A stretch of 64,000 bases of DNA, from positions 12,140,236-12,204,235 of the forward strand of contig NC_049994.1 of the NCBI RefSeq assembly GCF_000003815.2. Reading direction: 5' to 3'. Position 1 is the stretch's first letter, and every line of letters starts with the position of its first letter. Positions 25,201 to 40,200 of the stretch are shown here, in pieces. A model generated the notes under the pieces. It was given only the letters and a program-made list of their open reading frames with translations, made no database searches and was not told the DNA's origin. This DNA comes from Branchiostoma floridae. Lineage: Eukaryota; Chordata; Leptocardii; Amphioxiformes; Branchiostomatidae. The translations under genes were made by a program, and so were the position numbers.

Positions 25201-28200
25201 CTCCCAACCTCAGATGACCTAATGCTAATGACATGCAACCATGATCTGAAGACAGTTAGGAAGCCATAGTTGGCTCTGTTGGCTTTACTCTTAGGCCGGT
25301 TGGAGGAAACTTTTACTTAAGTTACATGTTGAGAAACTGATACTCTTACAGCAAAAATGAACAAGCAAACTTGACAATAATCTCAGAATCTGATAAACTG
25401 CAATAAGGATCATTCAAGCAAACACAAAATTTGCCAGTACCTCTACAAAGCCACTCCTCCAGGTAGTTGATGACATTAACAGATGTCAGGTCAGCAAAGT
25501 CAGTAACCTGCTGCACCTTCTGTGGGTCTCCTGCAATCTCCTCTAGCGTGGCGTAGTCGACACCAGTACCTACACCGATGGCAAAGATCGTGATGCCCTG
25601 GTCACGAGCGGACTGGGATGCGAAGGTGACGGGGTCGAAGGACTCTCCGTCCGTGAGAACGATCAGCATGTCGGGGTGACTTCCACGGTTACCATTGATG
25701 GTGTTGAAGCTGACCTGTTGATAAACCCCAGAGTAGGTTAAAAAGGGATATTAGAAAAGCCATTCTTGCATTTCTGCATACAGTGCAACTCTTGAACATC
25801 ATATTCATATATTCATCTGTCTTGTTCACTTGCATTTCCATTCAAGTACACACTGTATAAAAGGCAGTTTTTAAGGCATTAATGTAAAAAGCCCATTTTA
25901 GTTTTAAATTAGCATTAATTTTACATACTGTTCACATGAATCAGATCTCAGCCATCTTATGGGTTTAAGTGCTGTGCAAGAAAAATAGTAGCCTTTTATA
26001 AATTTTCCACTGTGACAATTTAATTGTTGTCTGATTAAAGACACATAAGAAAGGTTTTAAAACTATTTCACATCTAAATGCACTAAAAGAAGAAAACAGA
26101 TTCATACCTGTCTGACATAGTCAATGGCATTCCCAGTGTAAGTACCACCACCAAGGTATGAGATGTTGTCGATGGCTGACAGAATCTCTGCCTTTGTGTC
26201 AAAGTCCCTCAGGTCAAACTCCTTCTGTATAGTGTCGCTGAACTGCACCAGGCCAACCTTTTTTAAAATATCATACTTTTTATTGCTGATGAAAAATACA
26301 GTTTTATGAAAAGAAAACATAGCAAACATACAAAAATAAAGACAAACATACACAACGTAAGTAACAACAAAACTGAAACCTATCATTGTAAACAGATTCT
26401 GAAGAATAACCAAAACTATCTTGATAGGACAATGTGTAATCTTCCAAATGTGCTTCGGAATCTTATTTTGTCTTTGTGCTATCATAAAATTTTGAAAGTA
26501 GGGAACAAGCCGACCTTGGTGGCATTGTCCCCGACAGGGAACAAGTCTGTGATTAGCTTGGTGAAGTTTTTGACGTTAAGGAAGTTGTTGGATCCCACAC
26601 TGCCTGAACCATCCAGCAGGAACACCAGATCCCACCCGCCAAAACTCAGCTCGTCACAGCCGGGTGGTGGGGGTGTGGTCGGGGCTGTAGTAATATCAAT
26701 TATTATCATTGTATATTAGTAATTCTGCAATTGTTATTGAAACACCATCAGTAGTATCAGTGTACTTTTCACGGCAGTGAAACACCATCAGTGGCACCAG
26801 TACACTCAACTAGACAATACAGATTCAGTCAATTCTAGTATCTAGTAGTGTTGGAGTACATTTTCAATGATATTTAAACACCATCATTGGTACCAGTGCA
26901 CTTTTTTGTGGTACTGAAACACTATCAGTAGTACCAGTGCACTTTTCATGGTACTGAAACACCATCAGAAGTACAAGTACACTTTTCATGGTACTGAAAC
27001 ACCATCAGAAGTACAAGTACACTTTTCATGGTACTGAAACACCATCAGAAGTACAAGTACACTTTTCATGGTACTGAAACACCATCAGTAGTACTAGTGT
27101 ACTTTTCATGGTACTTTTAAAACACCATCAGTAATACAAGTTAGTACACTTTTCAAGGTACTTGATTTTACACAACTCTACACAGTTTTACCCAAGCATA
27201 CCGGATCACCCTTACTTTGTGCACACACTATTGCTGATAACAAGGAAGAAAACATGCACTGTGCAGAGTGAGCGATTGTTAGGATCAGCAAGTGACAAAG
27301 ATACATGTATCTGGTGATTACATTATACTATTTAGCTAAGATATGAAAGGAACCTTAAGCCTTGTGATCACAGCATCAGCAGTTTTTTCTTTAGGAACAC
27401 ATACCTGGAGTATTTGTAATTATTGCTGCACAGGATTAAAAAGAAAACACTTTAGACTCGATATGACAGACACTGTTTTAACTCAGTCGATATCATACAT
27501 GCCAGTAAAGAAATGCACTAAAGATTAGATGTCTAAACCTGTCGGATCATATTTGTAAAATACACTTTCCATGGTACTGAAACACCATTAGTAGCACAAG
27601 AACACTTTTCATAGTACTGAAACACCATCAGTAGTACCAGTGTACTTTTCGTGGTACTGAAACACCATCAGTAGTACAAGTACAGTTTTCATGGTACTAA
27701 AAAATTTAGTAGTATCAGTGCACTTGTCTTTTCATAGTACTGAAACACCATCAGTTATTAAGTGCACTTTTCATAGTACTAAAACACCATCAGTAGTACC
27801 ATTGTACTTTTCATGGAACTGAAACACGATCAGTAGTACTAGTGCACTTTTCATGGTACTGAAACACCATCAGTAGTACCATTGTACTTTTCATGGTACT
27901 GAAACACCATCAGTAGTACCATTGTACTTTTCATGGTACTGAAACACCATCAGTAGATTTACCCAATACTACAATAGACTGTTCACAGGTAAATGACTAT
28001 GCTTTGTTCAATTTGAACCTGTTATGTTTTTAAAATGCTCTGAAAGTAAATATCAAATTTATTCAAGATCATAGTGAACATTGAATGTATTATCATATTA
28101 TCTGAATTTCCAAATTGGGAAAACAAAGGGAGTGAGAATAAGAGCAGTATGATTTTTTTTTCCTGAAACAGAATCTCAACCTAAAGTAGCATCAAAATAA

Positions 28201-31200
28201 CTAAGTGAATAGTACAGAATACAGACTACAGTACACATACCCATGCACTCTGGTACAGGTTCACTCCAGGAGCCATTCCCAAAACAGACAGCCGTCAGGG
28301 CGCCCACAAGGTTGAAGCCGTTGAAGCAGCCCCAGGTCACGGTTCCTCCCTCAAAGAAGTTTCCGTTACGGAAACCACTGATTGGTGCTCCAGGATCACC
28401 ACAGTACGTAGCTGGAGATGGAACAATACATCATGTCACATGGTGAACTGTTTCCATACATTGTTTTTATGATTCCATAGCTTGGATCATGAAAAGAATC
28501 ACAAGAGATTGAACTAATGTTGAAAAAATGGAAATATCATCACACTGAGAACAGCTTTACACCTGAAGTTCTTGGCCTTGTTACAAATTTCAAGAGACTT
28601 ACAACTTGTTTATTTTGTAGTAAAATAGCACAGGAGACAGATCAGAGGCAAACAAAACACAAAAGCCTGATTTTCAATGTCTTAAATGACACAGAATACA
28701 ACATACTACAAAAATCAATGTACAAGTCATGTATTATTTTTTGTCCTATATTTCAGTAGCATCTGTGAATAAGAATAGCTATACAAAGTACAAATGTCTA
28801 AAATCTATCCTGATTGCACGAATACAAATTTGCAAACTTACCATCACAAACAAGCTCTTCCAGCTGACCCCCGATGTCATCCAGACTGCTGAACCCAGTG
28901 GCCTGCAGGACCTTGCTGGGGTCCCCTGCAATCTGCTGCAGGGTGTTGTAGTCCACTCCATCTCCGATGCCGACAGAGTAGATCGTGATGCCCGCATCCC
29001 TGGTCGCCATGGCGGGAACACTCACGTCATCGCTGGATACGCCATCCGTCAGGACGATCAGGATGTTAGCAGCATCTGCACGATCACCACTGGCCTGGAT
29101 GGAAAGACAAGGTATTTTTTGTTGACAGTGATACAATGTAAGATATTATCATCCTCATATAGGAATATTTAGTCGCTGCTGTAGGGCTGATTAAGGTTTT
29201 ACCATGATGGTAAATATTGGCCATTTATATTCCATTTATCACTTTGCACATGTACTAATACATGTACTGGGAAAATTTGACTGTACAAACTTGACCTATA
29301 CACGTAGCTTCAACTTTACACCATCAATAATAAAAAGGCCTAGACATACCCACAAACAACTTAGAATGGATGCCAATAAAAATATAATTGCATATTTGTG
29401 CAAATAATGTCTTTCAATTAATCAAAACAAGATAGTCCCATGGCCTTTGGAAGCTTTGATCTCGTGTTCACTAGACTTGGCCCTTTGAAACTACTAGTGA
29501 GTGAGACACAATAAACCTTACCGAGATAAAGACATTCTGTCTGACATAGTCGAGAGCAGCGCCAGTTGAAGTTCCACCGTTCCGGTAACTGATAGCGGCG
29601 ATCGCTGCGAGCACCTCAGCCTCCGTGGAGAATGTGTTCAGCACGAATTCGCTGTTTGCCTGGTCGCTGTACTGCACGACTCCGACACGCGTGAGGTTGG
29701 TTGATACGTCGAAGTTGGTAGCAATACGAGTGGTGAAGGTCTTGAGGAGGTCAAAGTTCGCTGATCCCACACTCCCAGAACCATCGAGGAGGAAGACAAC
29801 GTCCAGGTTGAGAGTTCTGTTTGAACAGGCAGCATCTATACAGGAAAGAAAAAGGTATTCAAATTTAGATACACAAATAAAGCATCTAAAGATTTGAGGA
29901 ATTACATTTGTGTACATGTACTAAAAGAATTTATGATGATGGCTGTTTCTTTGCTTCTGAAGATCAGTCGTGGTAAAGTTGAACCCCTCTGCAGGCTCTC
30001 ATGTGGCTGTGCAGTCAGATTTCTTGATCTGCACGTCCTGCTCCGGCCCTGTGCAGATGGTGGCTGGTCAGCTACAACCAAAAGCTTTGAATTTTGAACA
30101 AGCAGCACACAGTATACATGTACAAAAGTAGCTACTCTTACAGGCAATATGTATTGTAAGTAAGAAGAATATGGTATGCATCATCTGCTTAAGGCTAGAC
30201 CTGATATATCTTCACAATGAATAAAACATGATGTAGTCACTTACAAAACTGGCAGATGGGTCCGTGGTACCCTTCTGGACACAGACAGGTGAATTCTGAA
30301 GTCAGGCCAACCCGCTGGCAGGTACCTCCATTCAGACAGGGACTGTTGTTGCAGGGGTCTGGTGCTGGAAATATACCAAACATGACAATGTGTTACTGTA
30401 AATTGATTTGTAAGGGGGGCACTTGCTTTGGCAGTGAAAGGAACCATTCAATGTGCTTAAAGTTTGCAGGTGAAACAACTGTAGTGGAACACTTTTCTTC
30501 TACCAGTTTAGACATTTTTTCAGTGTCATATGTACTTGTACTTGTGGTTGCTATGACTTTCAGTGTGGCCATATTTCTGTGAGAGAACCAAAAGCTGGCA
30601 AATATCTCAGGCAGCCTTTTCCATAAAAAGACACTCTGGAATTTTGCACTACACATGCATGTCTATCACAAGAGTGCCCTGTAATTCCAATTGTACTGTG
30701 AATGTACTATGAATGTGACTGTACAGCATACATGTACTTACAAACACAGATGGGGACTGGATCTGACCAGGTGCCATTGCCAAAACAGGTGGTAGTCGCC
30801 GACCCGAGAAGGGTGTAGGTGGGGTCACACTGGAAGGTGACAACACTGCCCTCGAAGAAGTCCCCAGCCCTGGAGCCAAACTCAGGAGTACCAGGATCAC
30901 CACAGTAGGCAGCTGTGAAGAGAGTATAGGAAGGATTGTGATGACTACAATGTGAGTACATCTGGGTACATGTACTTTTGTATATGTGCAATGTGACTAG
31001 CTGTCAAAAGCAGCAACGATTTATGCTTGATGTAGGTCCATTATATAGAACGATAGTTATCAGCAGTAAAAAAAGCTAAAATACTTAGCACAGAGAATTC
31101 AAATGATCAAAGAAAGCAATGATTAACAATAACACAACTATTTGAAAAAGAAAAAGTACTAGTACCCTATTACACTCCTTTCCATGGTGCTGAAACCTGG

Positions 31201-34200
31201 GTTATTACATTATTTTCCTCTGGCTGTTTCATTGTGGAAAACCAGGTTATGCTTCAACCTAGCACTACAAGTAGTCTCATAGGCTTTTTGAATATTGTTA
31301 ACCTGGATGTCTATTCTTCATAAAAATACACTTAGCAATGTGTCAAACTTTGAAATACAAAGTTTCTTACCATTACAGATGAATTCTTGAAGTTCCCGGC
31401 CAATCACTTCAAGAGACGCAAAGTCCGTGGCCTGGAGAACCCTTGAGTTGTATCCTGCAATGTCCAGTAGTGTAGTCGAGCTCACGCCTGCACCAATACC
31501 GACAGCATAGACGAGTGTGCCTGCATTACGCAGAACCTCGGCTGGCGTTCTCTGGTCATCAGATGACTCGCCATCCGTCGCCACAACCAGAATGTTGGGC
31601 GACATGGCACGGTCACCGGCAGATTCCACCATCATGGTTTGACGTACAAAATCTAACGCCGCTCCCGTGTACGTGCCACCACCCTGATAGCTTATGCCGT
31701 TAACGGCATTCAGTACTTCATCCTTTGTTGAATACCGATTCAAGTTGAACTCTAGGCTGTTGGTGTCACTGTACTGTGCAACACCAATCCTTGTTGCATT
31801 GGGAGAAACGTCAAAGTTTCGTGAGACGCTGTAGGTAAAGGATTTCACCAGTTCAAAGTTGGGGGCTGTGATGCTTCCAGAGCCATCAAGTAGGAAGATT
31901 AGGTCCAGTGCAATGGTGTGGTTCAGGCAAGGGGTGTCTGTAGACAAATGAGAAAATATATTCATGAATCTTAATAGCAACCTGCTGGGAAGTGAATGAC
32001 AGCATTTAATAATAAGCTATGTTTCAAAACTTTAACTTAGACTTCGTAATCAAAGAACTTGCTGGTGACTGAGATATCAACTAATGATATTTTGGACTCA
32101 AAGGCATTCAAGCAGTGCAAAACATTAACAAGGTTTTTTTTTTTAAATGGTTGTAACTAAGAATCAATTTAAAGAATTACTGGTAGCCATTGAAGATTTC
32201 TATTCAGCAAACAAACTCCACTACAGGTTTTTAGCAACACAATTGGCATTGTAGAAAGACCACGGCATGTTTTGTGTATTCTTTAACGTTATAACTACAA
32301 GAACACAAATATGACAGTGGCACTCACAGAACTGGCAGAAGTCTCCGCTGTACCCAGCAGGACACAGACACCTGCTGGTGGTTCCTGTGGGCTGGCAGGT
32401 TCCTCCGTTCAGACAGGGGCTGGGCTCACACACATCTGTGGGGACAGGAATTAGACCTGATGTTATACAACAGTTACTGCTACATACAACCTGGAGTAAG
32501 CAAAGCATATGTCATGCTCCTGACTGCCTTCAGAACACACACCATTAGTACTGCACACCATTGCTGCAAACACCATTGCTGCACACACCAATGCTGCACA
32601 CACTACTGTTGTACACCATTGCTGCAAACACCATTGCTGCATGCACAATTGCTGCACACCCATAAGGTAAAGCAGTTAAGTGGGCCACCTCAGTCTGACG
32701 ACAAAGCAATGCTCTTTTCGTTAGCTGGAAGTGCAAGGTGGGTTTATTTCACCCAAGCATACCAGATCACCCTTACTCTTCTTGACAAGTGTGCTGTGTA
32801 CATTGCTGTTACACAAGGAAAAAAACATGCACAGTGCAGTGATTTTTACGAGCAGCAAGTGACAATGATGGTAATAACATTATTTAGCTAAGATATCAAA
32901 GGAAGCTTGTGATACAGTCACTGCAATTATTTCTTTAGGAACACATACCTGGAGTAGTTGTAATATTTGCTGTACAGGATTAAAGAGAAAACACTTTAGA
33001 CTCTAGATATATGACTAAGGTTAGACACGTTGGTAGACAAATATACTATGGATTAGAAATCTAAGACTTTAGTAGATCATATTTGTTAGAATATTGTAAT
33101 TCCTGCTTTTTCAGTGTACGTTTTTCACGGTAATGACTGTAACATGAACTTGTCATCACCGACAACAAAACACACAGAATCTAAGACATTTGTTCTTTAT
33201 TTATGAAATTCTTTGAGCATTCTGTCAAATATTTGGTCACCTCATCGGTCACTCTGAGCCACAGAAAAAGAGGGTTAAACAAGAATCTATCTGATCTCAC
33301 TCCTTACCCTGGCAGACAGGAACTGCGTTACTCCACTGCCCATCACCCAGACAGGTGGTGGTAGCCTCACCAATCAGGATGTAGCCGTCGTTACAGCCGA
33401 AGGTCACGACGCTGTCCTCAAAGAACCCACCACGGCGGTACCCATTCACCGGTGTACCGGGGTCACCACAGTAGGTCGCTGTTGAACAAGATTGAAAAAT
33501 CTCTCTTAAGTGTTTCTGACTTAAAGTACAAGGACACATACTAAGGTTCTGTTCCATTCCTACCTACATGCATGTAACATGTAATTTTAAATTGGACTTT
33601 GGGTACTGTTTTGCAGTGATCAGAGTAGATAGAGTAAAATGTTTAGTGCCTAAAACAAGGCTTGTGGCCTTGCACTGAGCAAACTTGCAACTGTAATGTT
33701 TCAGAAATATTAATTTGATATCATATTTAGTTATAAGCATGAGTAGAATAAGAGCATGGTGTAATAACTATTGAATATTGTTATTGTAACTCAACACTAC
33801 TACAAGACCTAAGCTACATTGTATAGCCCCCTGCTCTTTTGCTTTCACAACTGTGTGGCCCAAGGGCTACAGAAACGCAGACGAGGAACTGCTCTAAACA
33901 CCAAAAGATGTGGGAGCAATATCAACTTAACATAATTGAAACATGGCTGAAATGCTGCTTACATTGGCAGATGATTTCAGGAAGTCTGCGTCCCTCTGTC
34001 ACCAAAGTGGCAAAGTCCTGAATCTGCAGAATTCTGGACGGGTAGCCAGAGATCTGCAGGAGTGTGGTGAAGTCCACCTCACTTCCGATACCCACGGCAA
34101 AGATCGTAATGCCCTGGCTCCTTGCAGCCGCTGCTGAGCTGACCACATCATCCTGTGACTGGCCATCTGTTAACACGACCAAGACATCAGGGAATGTGTT

Positions 34201-37200
34201 ACGTGCACCGGCGGGGCGGGAAAAGCTGCTCTGACGGACGTAGTCGATGGCAAACCCTGTCAAAGTGCCGCCGGTTAGATAGCTGATTTGATTGATCGCG
34301 TCGATGAGGGGCAGTTTCGTGTCGTAGCTGCTGAGGAAGAACTCGTTGCGTACGGTGTCGCTGTACTGCACGACGCCGACATTTGTGGTGTCTGCAGAGA
34401 TGTTGAAGTTCAGCACAACCTCGGATGTGAAGTCCTTCACCAGCTCGAAGTTGGTGGTGCCGACACTACCGGAGCCGTCCAGAAGGAAGACCAGGTCCAG
34501 CCCACCATAGGGGAAGTTTGCACACACTGTGAAGTAGTAAAGTGTCTAAGATGTTAGAATGCACATTCAATAATAACATACTCCCAGCACATTTTCAATT
34601 CATTTTCCTAGAATGGAAAGAGAAACAGACAATATACAAAATGTAACTTTAAGTCATTTAATTTGTTGGATTACTGCCTCTTAAACATGCCAACATCCTA
34701 TTGCTGTAATCTATTTACATGTACATGTACCTAGTAGACAAACATTGTCATCAGGGTATTCAAATTATGATAAGCATGATGTCAATGAAAAGCCTCCAAC
34801 TGTACAATGTAGATGCACATCACAATATACATGTACTTACCAGGGGCACGTGGGGTGGTAGGAGGGGGTGTAGTTGTTATCGCTGAAATTCAACAGAAAT
34901 TTTGTTAACTTCAGACACAAAAGAGACTGTTAGTTTATAATATGAAATGTCTTCATTTAACTTCAATACTGATTCTATTTATTACAACATTGAATCTTCT
35001 GGTCAGTACAAATGCCTCATCATCACACTTAACACTTTGTCAATACATGAAATGTCTTAATCTTAAACTGACAAAAGTGAAGCACAGTAGACATACAAAT
35101 CTATCTGAAGGGCTTGGTGACCATTGTAGTGGCTGCTTGTATTTTACCCCACTGGTAGTGAGATCAACCTGCCTGAAACTTTTACTAGAATATTGCAATC
35201 GTTACCCTTTGTCTTGTAAGGAAACAAACCTACCTATGCACATAGGTACACTGTTGTCCCAGGTGCCGTTGGTACAAGTGGCGCCAACACTGCCAGACAG
35301 GAAGTAACCTGCATTACAGCCCCATTCAACACTACCACCCTCAAAGAAGTTTCCGTATCGCCAACCATTCAGAGGGGCACCAGGATCACCACAGTATTCC
35401 ACTGTAGAATGATACATATCAAAATATTATCAAATACAGCGCAATACTGCAAAGTCAGACTGTAATAAGTTGGTACTTTGTAAAAAAAAAGAGTATACAA
35501 AAGCAACGAATATTTCACTTAAAACCTTGATCCCTGCAACTGTACATATCAAACTTTTTACAATTTTGTCAGCAACAACTTATGGGTGTGTCAATACATG
35601 CTTAGCTGTATACTAGCTTGTTTGGGCTCAAATTTTTCCTGCCAATTTTCAACTTTCAAGTCCAAACTTCATCGCGCAATCTTATTGTTCAGTTTGTACG
35701 GGAAAAATTGAGCATTCAGATGGAGCCACACTAATCATGCTTCGGTAGTTTTGGCTCGGAATGCGATTTAAACGCTCAATACAAACAGTGACTTCAGTCT
35801 GAGGACAAAGCTAGATGCTTTGTTGTTAGCTGAAAGGGCCACAAATCACTTATTTCACCCAAGCATACCGGATCACCCCTACTATTCTTGACAAGTGTGC
35901 GGTGTACACACTATTGCTGTTAAACAGGGAGGAAAACATGCACAGTGCAGTGCTTGTTATGGGCAGCAAGTGACAATGTCAATTTATTGTGATAACTATT
36001 AGACAGTTTAGATATCAGAGGAAGCTTGTGATTACAGCGATTATTTTTTAGAAACACATACCTGGAGTAGTTGTATTAATTATTGCTGCACAGGATTAAA
36101 GAGAAAACATTAGACTAGTTGTGACTCACTGTTTTAACTAAGCTGACACTGCACAAAGAACACGCTAAGGATTAGAGATGTAAAACTTTATCGCATCATA
36201 TCTATTACGTTAAGTGAAGATTCAGTTCTGAGATAGAATTTCTATTGTCCCACAAGACTTTCACCTTAAGTCTGAGGCTATTATCATCAGATTCTGAATT
36301 AATAATATAAATAGCATTTGCTGCAACATTCTTCAATTTTAAAAGTAAAAGTGTTTACTTAATAGGCACCCTCCACTATATAGCAATTACTGAGTGACCT
36401 GTTGAGCAACAAAAATTGAGTTTTGTGTGACCCTTGCTTTCAGAATTATTGGAATGTGATGCACAGTAAAAAGCAGCATAAAAACACACACACACACACA
36501 ATGTACAAAATGTAAAACATGATATTGAGTACAGTAGAATCTGTTTAATTGCACACCCCATTTGCCAGCATATTTCGTTAAATTATCCGGATGGTGCAAC
36601 AATGCAAAGTTATCCAGACTGCTCTGGACCGCACCAGTTTTAGATTAGGGGTTTCCGTGCAATTAATAACAGAAGTATACGGTAATCCATTGTGCAATTA
36701 AATGGCTTCTACTGTATTTGACTCTGTAAATTCTTTTCATTGCTCATTGGTTGCTCAGCAGTCTCAGTTTTTGGTGGAAAAGTATTGTTCAGTTTGTACA
36801 CTCAGTCAGGAAAAATTGAGCATTCAGACGGAGCCACATTAATCCTGCTTTCAATTGGTAGTTTTGGCTCGGAATTCGATTTACAAGGCTCATAGTACAA
36901 ACAAGGACTTTGCTTGCTGTATGCCTTAAGACAGCTAGACTGGGATTCCATAACATTGTACAATACATTCTGTGAGGAACATTCCAACATCATGATTGTA
37001 CTTACAGTCGCATACAACTTCTTGTAACCTCTGGGCGACGGTAGCAAGAGCACCAAAGTCATCGGCTTGCAGGACCCGGGCAGAGTCCCCAGCAATCTCC
37101 AGTAGGGTTCCAAAGTCGATTCCATTTCCTATTCCTACACCAAATGTGGTGATGCCTTCCCTCCTGGCTGCATCCGCCGGCCCTTGCACGCTGTCGGCGG

Positions 37201-40200
37201 AGACCCCGTCGGTGACGACGATTAGCATATTCGGGACGTCGGGACGATCGCCGTCACCTGTGGTGAAGGACGTCTGTCGAACAAAGTCGATGGCGGCTCC
37301 TGTGAGGGTTCCACCTTGCTGGTAGCTGACGGCACTGATAGCATTCAAGACATCTTGCCTGGGGTAAAAACAGAACAGAATATGAAAACTGAATCTCTTC
37401 AACAAGAACAAAACTAGGTAATCAGAGATGGCAGACTTTACCCCCTTACACATAATGCCTTGTCCAGTCTCATTGTGACCACAAACAAGCACTACATGTA
37501 ATTCACTCCCTTGGGGTAAAGTAGAAAGAATACCATAATTATCTTTCATGTTAACAGAAATATGCACAGTATGTGATTCAATTTGAGTGGTCTAATTTCA
37601 ACTTTGATCAACGTAGCTGACTTTGTTAACTGCAGCACCATTTTTTTCTTCAGCATGTCTGAAACATCAGTGATTGATTATCTCTCTTTTTGTTGTATAT
37701 GAGAACTAAATGTAGAGTGTATTCATGCATTTGCAACCTAGTCAGATAAAGAATGAGAACCAAACATAAATGACAGAATATACTCTAATTGGATACTGTG
37801 GCAAATCTTTCTGTATTGAATAAGTACAAGACATGTAACGTCAAAGATTAGCAACAAAGGATCTTACCTGTTGTGGAAGTCACCCAGCCCAAACTCCCTG
37901 TTCACAGTGTCGCTGTACTGAACAACACCGATCTGTGTCATGTTCGCAGCGATGTCGAAGTTGCGGGCCAGCGTCCTGGTGAAGTCCTTCACAAGGTCAA
38001 AGTTGGCCGACCCGACGCTGCCTGACCCGTCCAACAAGAACACAATATCCAGAGGAACGTCACGGCCCTGGCAACTTGCATCTGAATGATAAAGAAAATT
38101 TACAATTTGAAATAAAGGAAGTGAAGAAGGAAGGATAACATAAGATCATATAACAAAACATAGAATATAAAAAAACAAGTAAAATTCCTTTTCATTTTAA
38201 CTGATTCACAGATTCTGAGGTAGATTTTTTAAAGATTACAGCACAGTCATCTTAAACTATTACCATGCTTAATCTACACCACGTATGGTGTTACGTCAAC
38301 TACATGTACAGTGCCTAGACTTTAGCCTTACGAAGCAGCATTTCTTCTGAAAATTGTTCAAGCAGATGTCTCAAAGGACTCTTTTCATTAAAAAATTCTC
38401 CCAAGACTGTGACAGCTGAAAGTTATAACCTTATAGAAGCTATAGAAATAGTATAAAAAGAATGTGTCAGAGACAGATGTATCTTACAGTACTGGCACTG
38501 TGGTCCCTGGTAGCCTGCCTGACACACACAGCTGCATACACCATTGCTGTTGTCACAGACACCACCATTGTAGCACACCGTGATATCACAACAGTCTGAA
38601 ATATAAAAAAGCAAACATTTGTTTTTTAGTCTACTATTCCAAGGTTTTAAAGTTAGGGTAACCTAAAAACAAATAAAGGAAAACAAAAGCATCACGACAC
38701 ATACACATCACACAGTGCAGTGCAGTGCAGTGTTTGATATAGGCAGTGAGTGATATTAATCATCATAATAATATAACATCCAAGTTATGGGTGCTTAGAT
38801 ATTGAACAAAGATTTTGATTGCATCACTTCATAAGAATACATACCTGGAGGTGGAGTTGTTATTATTGCTGCTCAAGATTAAAAAGTAAAAGAGAAATAT
38901 GATTTAGACTATTTTGATAGTTAAACGTAAAAAGTGTTTATTAAGTTAATGTTAATGATGTCAGAAAACAGACTTAAAGAGACCTAAAGTAAAGTTCATC
39001 AGATCATAGTTGTTCAAAAAGATTCAGTTACAAATGTTGCCAATCAACACTAGTTGCCAAGCAACAACAAGTAGTAAGATTGGTGTTACAATTGCAAACC
39101 TACATTAAAAGGCTAAAGAACCTGACAGGTATACAGACAGAAATGCAGAAGAAGAAACTGTGTTATTAATATCATGAAACGTCACCCTGTAAAACAAAGT
39201 CAATACATGAAACTGCACACATCTCATACTGGTAAGAAGGAGCAAATCTCACCTCTACAGGTTGGCAATGGATCGCTCCATTGCCCATTGGCCAAACATG
39301 TGCTGTTCACTGATCCAATCAGATCATAGCCATCATCACAGCCAAACAGGACTACGCTGCCTTGAAGGAAGCTTCCCCTCGTGTAACCGTTTGTGGGAGT
39401 ACCAGGGTTGCCACACCATGCCACTGCAGAAAAACATATCATTTCTTTTGTTCACAAGATCAGCAATTTTTTAAGCCAACTTATAACAAGAAAAAATACA
39501 TCTGACCATAAGTCATGTATATCAATGGTCATGTGTTATAAAATCATAAACTTGGTGCTATTAAACTCCATTAACAAGGTATCAGGCAAATAGAATACTT
39601 TGTCTGATTGCTTTTGAAATACAAATGTAGTAAGTACGAAGTACACCATAACAAAGGTCTTAACATATGTAGTACTCAGAGATACATGTATACAATAATC
39701 ATCCTGTTTTACCTCATAGAAAAAAATTCAGATATTAAGAAACAAGATTGTGAAAAATTGTGAAAATTTGTTAACATAAAGCACAAGAAAGACTTCAATT
39801 TGAACAGAAAATGTAGTGAAATATCATCGCACTTACAGTTGCAGATATAGTCCGGTAGTGTCTGAGAAGCCGATGCCAAGTCCACAAAGTTGTTGATCTG
39901 GAGAATCCGTCCATCAATCCCTGCAATCTGAAGCAGTGTAGCGTAATCTACAGCACTCCCAATACCAACAGCGAAAACCGAAATTCCTTCCTTCCTCGCC
40001 GACTCTGCTGGCGCGACCACGTCGTCTTGGGAAACCCCGTCGGTGACCACCACGAGAATGTCCGGGTAACCGTCACGTGCACCCGCTACCGGAGAGAATG
40101 CGCTCTGCTGGACAAAGTCCAGGGCGAAGCCGGTGAAGGTTCCGCCGGCGAGGTAGCTGATGCCGTCCAGGGCACGGACCACTTCGAAATCAGTGTCAAA

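Noticed and set aside
26748..27960. CRISPR array
   Set aside because: The 40-bp units abut without unique spacers, lie in a eukaryotic intron and have no cas genes; it is a minisatellite.
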